Shown here: one piece after another, positions 40,647 through 42,948 of the stretch
Layout: each line of letters opens with the position of its first letter
Numbering within the stretch: position 1 is the stretch's first letter
Source of the DNA: a virus
Length of the DNA: 42,948 bases
Reading direction: 5' to 3' (one strand)
Virus record (IMG/VR): IMGVR_UViG_3300035034_001858
Span: 1-42,948 of that record
Made by a program: the position numbers and the translations under genes
Notes under the pieces: model-generated
Databases searched by the model: none
The model's input: the letters and a program-made list of their open reading frames with translations, nothing else
What the model was told of the DNA's origin: nothing

Positions 40647-41287
40647 CAGGCGCTCATTGGAGCCTTTCCGGGCTTTTGCTTGCAGATGCGCTCGAACTCT
40701 TTCACGAACACGTATCGAGCGCGTTTCGGGGACCACGGCTCGAAGTTCGGATCGAGTTCCCGCAGTGTCTGCACGGTCGATATCGGACTGAACCTCGGAT
40801 CGTTGAAATCCGGGTAAAGGTATTTGGAATCCGGCATCAGTTCGTTGCGTTCGAGGTACAGGATTTCGTAATCCGCCGCCTTCACAACCTTCTTACATTC
40901 GTCGGTATAGTGACAGAAATCGGTGTTTTCCAGAACATCGGCGAAATGGAGGAGGACCTGCTTGTCTATCTCCTCGATCACTTGCCGGTACACGCCATCG
41001 GTGCGAGCGTTCAAGTAGGCCTTGAGAGGGGAGGAATGGTCCCCATACACCGCTTCCGGATTGTCGTGGAACAGGCCCCACAAAGCGTACTGAGGATATC
41101 CCATGCGTTCCACAAGGCGAGCCGTATACACTGCATGCTGTGCGACCGAATAGAACTCGTCTGTGTGTCCTGTGAAGCGACAAATCTGGGAGAGGGCGTG
41201 GGCGACGACTTCAATGTTGACCCCGTCAGGGCCGGGTGTTCTGAAGTCGAACCTTCCGCCTTTGTGCAGGCCGATGACTGGTTCCAT
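40646..41287 (-). CDS. HD-domain nucleotidase (YfbR-like)
   Basis: A 213-aa HD-superfamily phosphohydrolase: His31 region (VAHALS), AQHAVYTARL (His51) and LFHDNPEAVYGD (His74-Asp75), a pattern close to YfbR 5'-deoxynucleotidases. These dephosphorylate dNMPs or, in some phages, dATP. The Shine-Dalgarno GAGGA lies inside the 3' arm of a terminator hairpin that ends one base before the ATG. Overlaps the C5 methyltransferase start. Substrate unknown. Confidence 0.78.
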   Translation of the reverse strand: MEPVIGLHKGGRFDFRTPGPDGVNIEVVAHALSQICRFTGHTDEFYSVAQHAVYTARLVERMGYPQYALWGLFHDNPEAVYGDHSSPLKAYLNARTDGVYRQVIEEIDKQVLLHFADVLENTDFCHYTDECKKVVKAADYEILYLERNELMPDSKYLYPDFNDPRFSPISTVQTLRELDPNFEPWSPKRARYVFVKEFERICKQKPGKAPMSA

Positions 41288-41320
41288 GAAAAAGGGTCCT
41301 CATTTGTTGAGAGGACCCTA
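41288..41320 (-). terminator. Terminator hairpin overlapping the HD gene ribosome site
   Basis: Minus strand: nine-base-pair perfect stem AGGGTCCTC/GAGGACCCT (plus 41311-41319 and 41293-41301), nine-base loop, then TTTTT and C directly before the ATG at 41287. The GAGGA of the 3' arm is the only ribosome binding site candidate for the HD gene. Confidence 0.7.
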
Positions 41321-41350
41321 CCAATGAAAGGTTTTCTTTGCAAATCAATG

Positions 41351-41389
41351 TTGGCAGAAACCAACAAACGTGTTCGTTTTGGTCAAACG
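41351..41389 (+). repeat. TTGGCAGAAA and AAACG-N-CGTTT elements, copy 3
   Basis: TTGGCAGAAA (41351-41360, identical to 33438-33447), then AAACG-TGTT-CGTTT (41366-41379) and CGTTT-TGGTC-AAACG (41375-41389), two overlapping inverted repeats. GGTCAAACG also occurs at 33425-33433. It lies in the gap upstream of the HD and methyltransferase genes. Confidence 0.5.
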
Positions 41390-41769
41390 TCCCCGTCCAT
41401 GTCCTTGAATACCCTCGCGGGTTCGTTCACGAAGACAATCCGGTCTGACATCTTCATCAATACCCCGAAGGATACGATGTCCAAGAGGTCTTCCATACCT
41501 ATCGTCGGCTCTATCGAATCTCCTTCGTCGTCGGTTCCGAGTACAAGCCCTTTACCGGCGAGAGGGTTGGGAAATCCTTGAACACCGAAGAAGTACGCGT
41601 CCTCGGACATGAGGCCTTCGTCGTCAATGAAGACGCAGTCCTTTTCCGCATTGATCTCGACGACATCGAACCGGACGCAATCGAGAGATTTGTATATGCT
41701 CCGATAGTCCCCGTCATACTCGACTTCGGTGATTCTCTGTGCCTTCGGGTCTATGAGAAACGCTTTCAT
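41383..41769 (-). CDS. Hypothetical protein (DUF3846-like)
   Basis: A 128-aa protein starting MKAFLIDPKAQRITEVEYDGDY. The N-terminal strand-turn pattern, then VFIDDEGL and FFGVQGFPNPLAGKGLVLGTDDEG, resembles small phage/plasmid proteins of the DUF3846 type. That match is from memory of the motif. AGGTGG upstream of the ATG. It overlaps the upstream gene stop. Followed by the 41288-41320 terminator. Confidence 0.6.
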   Translation of the reverse strand: MKAFLIDPKAQRITEVEYDGDYRSIYKSLDCVRFDVVEINAEKDCVFIDDEGLMSEDAYFFGVQGFPNPLAGKGLVLGTDDEGDSIEPTIGMEDLLDIVSFGVLMKMSDRIVFVNEPARVFKDMDGDV

Positions 41770-41984
41770 TGAGAACCACCTTGCTCGGTCCATCGGGCGA
41801 GATCGTCCGGATGCGCGAATGCTTTTTTGTATCCGTCCGGATGGGAGCGCAGAGCTACGCGGCCTCCCCACGCCCGGAATTCGTCTACGCTGTCTTGATG
41901 GTGCTGATCGAGAATGTCGCACAGATTGAGCCATCTCTGGCCCTTGATCGTGCGATAACATTCTGTCTGATCCTTGAAAGCCAT
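41766..41984 (-). CDS. Small hypothetical protein
   Basis: A 72-aa protein starting MAFKDQTECYRTIKGQ; AAGGAG seven bases upstream of the ATG. Contains LCDILDQHHQDSVDEFRAWGG. No family recognised. It overlaps the next gene by four bases (ATGA). Confidence 0.55.
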   Translation of the reverse strand: MAFKDQTECYRTIKGQRWLNLCDILDQHHQDSVDEFRAWGGRVALRSHPDGYKKAFAHPDDLARWTEQGGSQ

Positions 41985-42041
41985 GTGAACTCCTTTCTCC
42001 TGGTTGCGATACATCCTACCTAAAGAAAGGATTCCACTATG

Positions 42042-42386
42042 TCAACTACTTTCGCAATCCGCCGTCAGGATGTTCTTGTGCATCGACAGGAAAGGGATGC
42101 GGAAGCCGACTGCCGTGACGTCGCAGGCCACGCCTTTGACAAAATCGGCGTTCAGGTCACTCGAATTGAACTTCAGATGCATGATGTCATCCTTGTTCGC
42201 GAACACACCCTGGTCGGTGTAGACTTCGTATGAGCACTGACGATTGTCAGATTTGCCTCGGCAGACTCGCTCGGAATCTCGTGTGATCTGGACAGTCTGT
42301 TCGACGTATCCGATATTTCTCAGGCCATAGGATGCTCCGAGAATAAGACCGGCAAACAACACCGGCAAAAGGAGAACGCGTTTCAT
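42042..42386 (-). CDS. Small exported or membrane-anchored protein
   Basis: A 114-aa protein with an N-terminal hydrophobic helix after MKR (about residues 4-24, VLLLPVLFAGLILGASYGL), acting as signal or anchor, and a beta-rich remainder with three cysteines (VCRGKSDNRQCSYEV, VACDVT), possibly disulphide-bonded. Many phages encode such short anchored proteins in early operons; the role is unknown. The ATG lies five bases after the helicase stop with GAGG upstream. Confidence 0.6.
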   Translation of the reverse strand: MKRVLLLPVLFAGLILGASYGLRNIGYVEQTVQITRDSERVCRGKSDNRQCSYEVYTDQGVFANKDDIMHLKFNSSDLNADFVKGVACDVTAVGFRIPFLSMHKNILTADCESS

Positions 42387-42390
42387 TTGA

Positions 42391-42948
42391 TTATGCCTCA
42401 TCATATTCGAGATGATCATCCAGAGCCGCATCCATTGCGGCCTGTTTCTCGATCAGGGATTGCGACTGCCGGACCTCGATAGAGCCCTCGACAATCAGGT
42501 GATCGATGAGGCAGTGGTTTTCCTGAGAGATACGCCAGATGCGGTTCTCGGCCTGCTTCATCGTGCCAGGACGCCAGTCAAGTTCCCCGAACACCGCGCG
42601 ATTGGCGACGGTCATCGTGAAGCCCTTGGAGGCGGCATGGAGCTGTCCGAACATTGCCAGACACGTGTCGTCTTCCATGAAGCGATCCACTTCAGGCTGG
42701 CGCTTGTTCGCGGGGACTGATCCGTCAATGTACCCACAGCCATCGCCCCACGCCTCCTTCAGGGCCTGTCCGACAGCTGTGTGATAGAAGAACACCACGA
42801 CCTTCTCTCCGGCGTCGGTGATCTGCTTGACGTGTTCAATTATGTACGGGACCTTCGCGATGGCGAGTTCGGACCGAAGCTTGGCAATCTCACTGAAGGC
42901 GACTGCCGCTTCTTCAGGGACGTGGTCCATGATTTCTTCATAGGACCA
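42391..42948 (-). CDS. SNF2-family helicase, C-terminal part
   Basis: The frame is open to the right edge, so only the last 185 residues are seen. They form the second RecA-like domain of an SF2/SNF2 enzyme: VVVFFYHTAVGQALKEA, YIDGSVPANKRQPEVDRFM (motif V region) and QAENRIWRISQENH, a variant of the QxxxRxxRxGQ motif VI. Phage members act in replication or recombination as DNA-dependent ATPases. The start and the first helicase domain are beyond the window. Confidence 0.85.
   Translation of the reverse strand, partial: WSYEEIMDHVPEEAAVAFSEIAKLRSELAIAKVPYIIEHVKQITDAGEKVVVFFYHTAVGQALKEAWGDGCGYIDGSVPANKRQPEVDRFMEDDTCLAMFGQLHAASKGFTMTVANRAVFGELDWRPGTMKQAENRIWRISQENHCLIDHLIVEGSIEVRQSQSLIEKQAAMDAALDDHLEYDEA

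Noticed and set aside
1-42948. CRISPR array, insertion sequence or transposase
   Set aside because: No regularly spaced direct repeats and no transposase-like protein were seen.

Overview
The window looks like about 43 kb of a temperate, tailed (probably siphovirus) phage or prophage of an alphaproteobacterium. It has moderately high GC, densely packed genes with many ATGA/TGATG overlaps, a tail-tip protein of the type seen in alphaproteobacterial phages and gene transfer agents, and a tyrosine integrase beside a 47-bp copy of the 3' half of a tRNA-Arg(CCG)-like gene. The host assignment is inference. Terminase, portal, capsid, primase and most tail genes are not in the window and presumably lie outside it.

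Left arm, plus strand (1-15013). End of the tail genes: the C-terminal part of an NlpC/P60 peptidase, a 1179-aa tail-tip/host-specificity protein and a 608-aa tail fibre. Lysis cassette: amidase-SH3 endolysin, an inner-membrane spanin and an outer-membrane lipoprotein spanin embedded in another frame, closed by a strong terminator near 7722-7750. Accessory operon (7793-15013): small membrane and hypothetical proteins, a PNK-phosphatase-like HAD enzyme, a BCS1-like AAA+ ATPase, an HNH endonuclease, a phosphoribosyltransferase-like protein, a 3'-5' exoribonuclease-like protein and an RtcB RNA ligase. The combination suggests RNA repair, possibly a counter to host tRNA-cleaving defences.

Middle, minus strand (15037-19843). 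A leftward block of short, mostly unknown genes starts at a plausible promoter (19885-19913) with a 17-codon hydrophobic ORF and an ATP-dependent DNA ligase. The block also contains a 59-aa membrane protein and several small Cys- or Trp-rich proteins.

Lysogeny region (19944-22714). It holds a possible short leader RNA ending in a terminator, the integrase, a convergent excisionase-like protein, an attP-like site flanked by TGTAGACC arm repeats, and an S24-type repressor.

Right arm, minus strand (22715-42948). This is the nucleotide and DNA metabolism region, transcribed leftward: SNF2-type helicase (cut by the window edge), HD-domain nucleotidase, C5 and N4/N6 DNA methyltransferases, an HTH-metallophosphoesterase fusion, a T7-like DNA polymerase, a DnaQ-like exonuclease, a Cas4/RecB-like nuclease, a possible ssDNA-binding protein, a Dda/RecD2-like helicase, dNMP kinase, a MazG-like protein, ThyX and class I ribonucleotide reductase with glutaredoxin fused to the small subunit. 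Together they would supply dNTPs, replicate and recombine phage DNA, and modify it. Two intergenic gaps in this arm and one in the left arm share short motifs (GGTYAAACGAACATT, TTGGCAGAAA) that may be a phage regulatory element.
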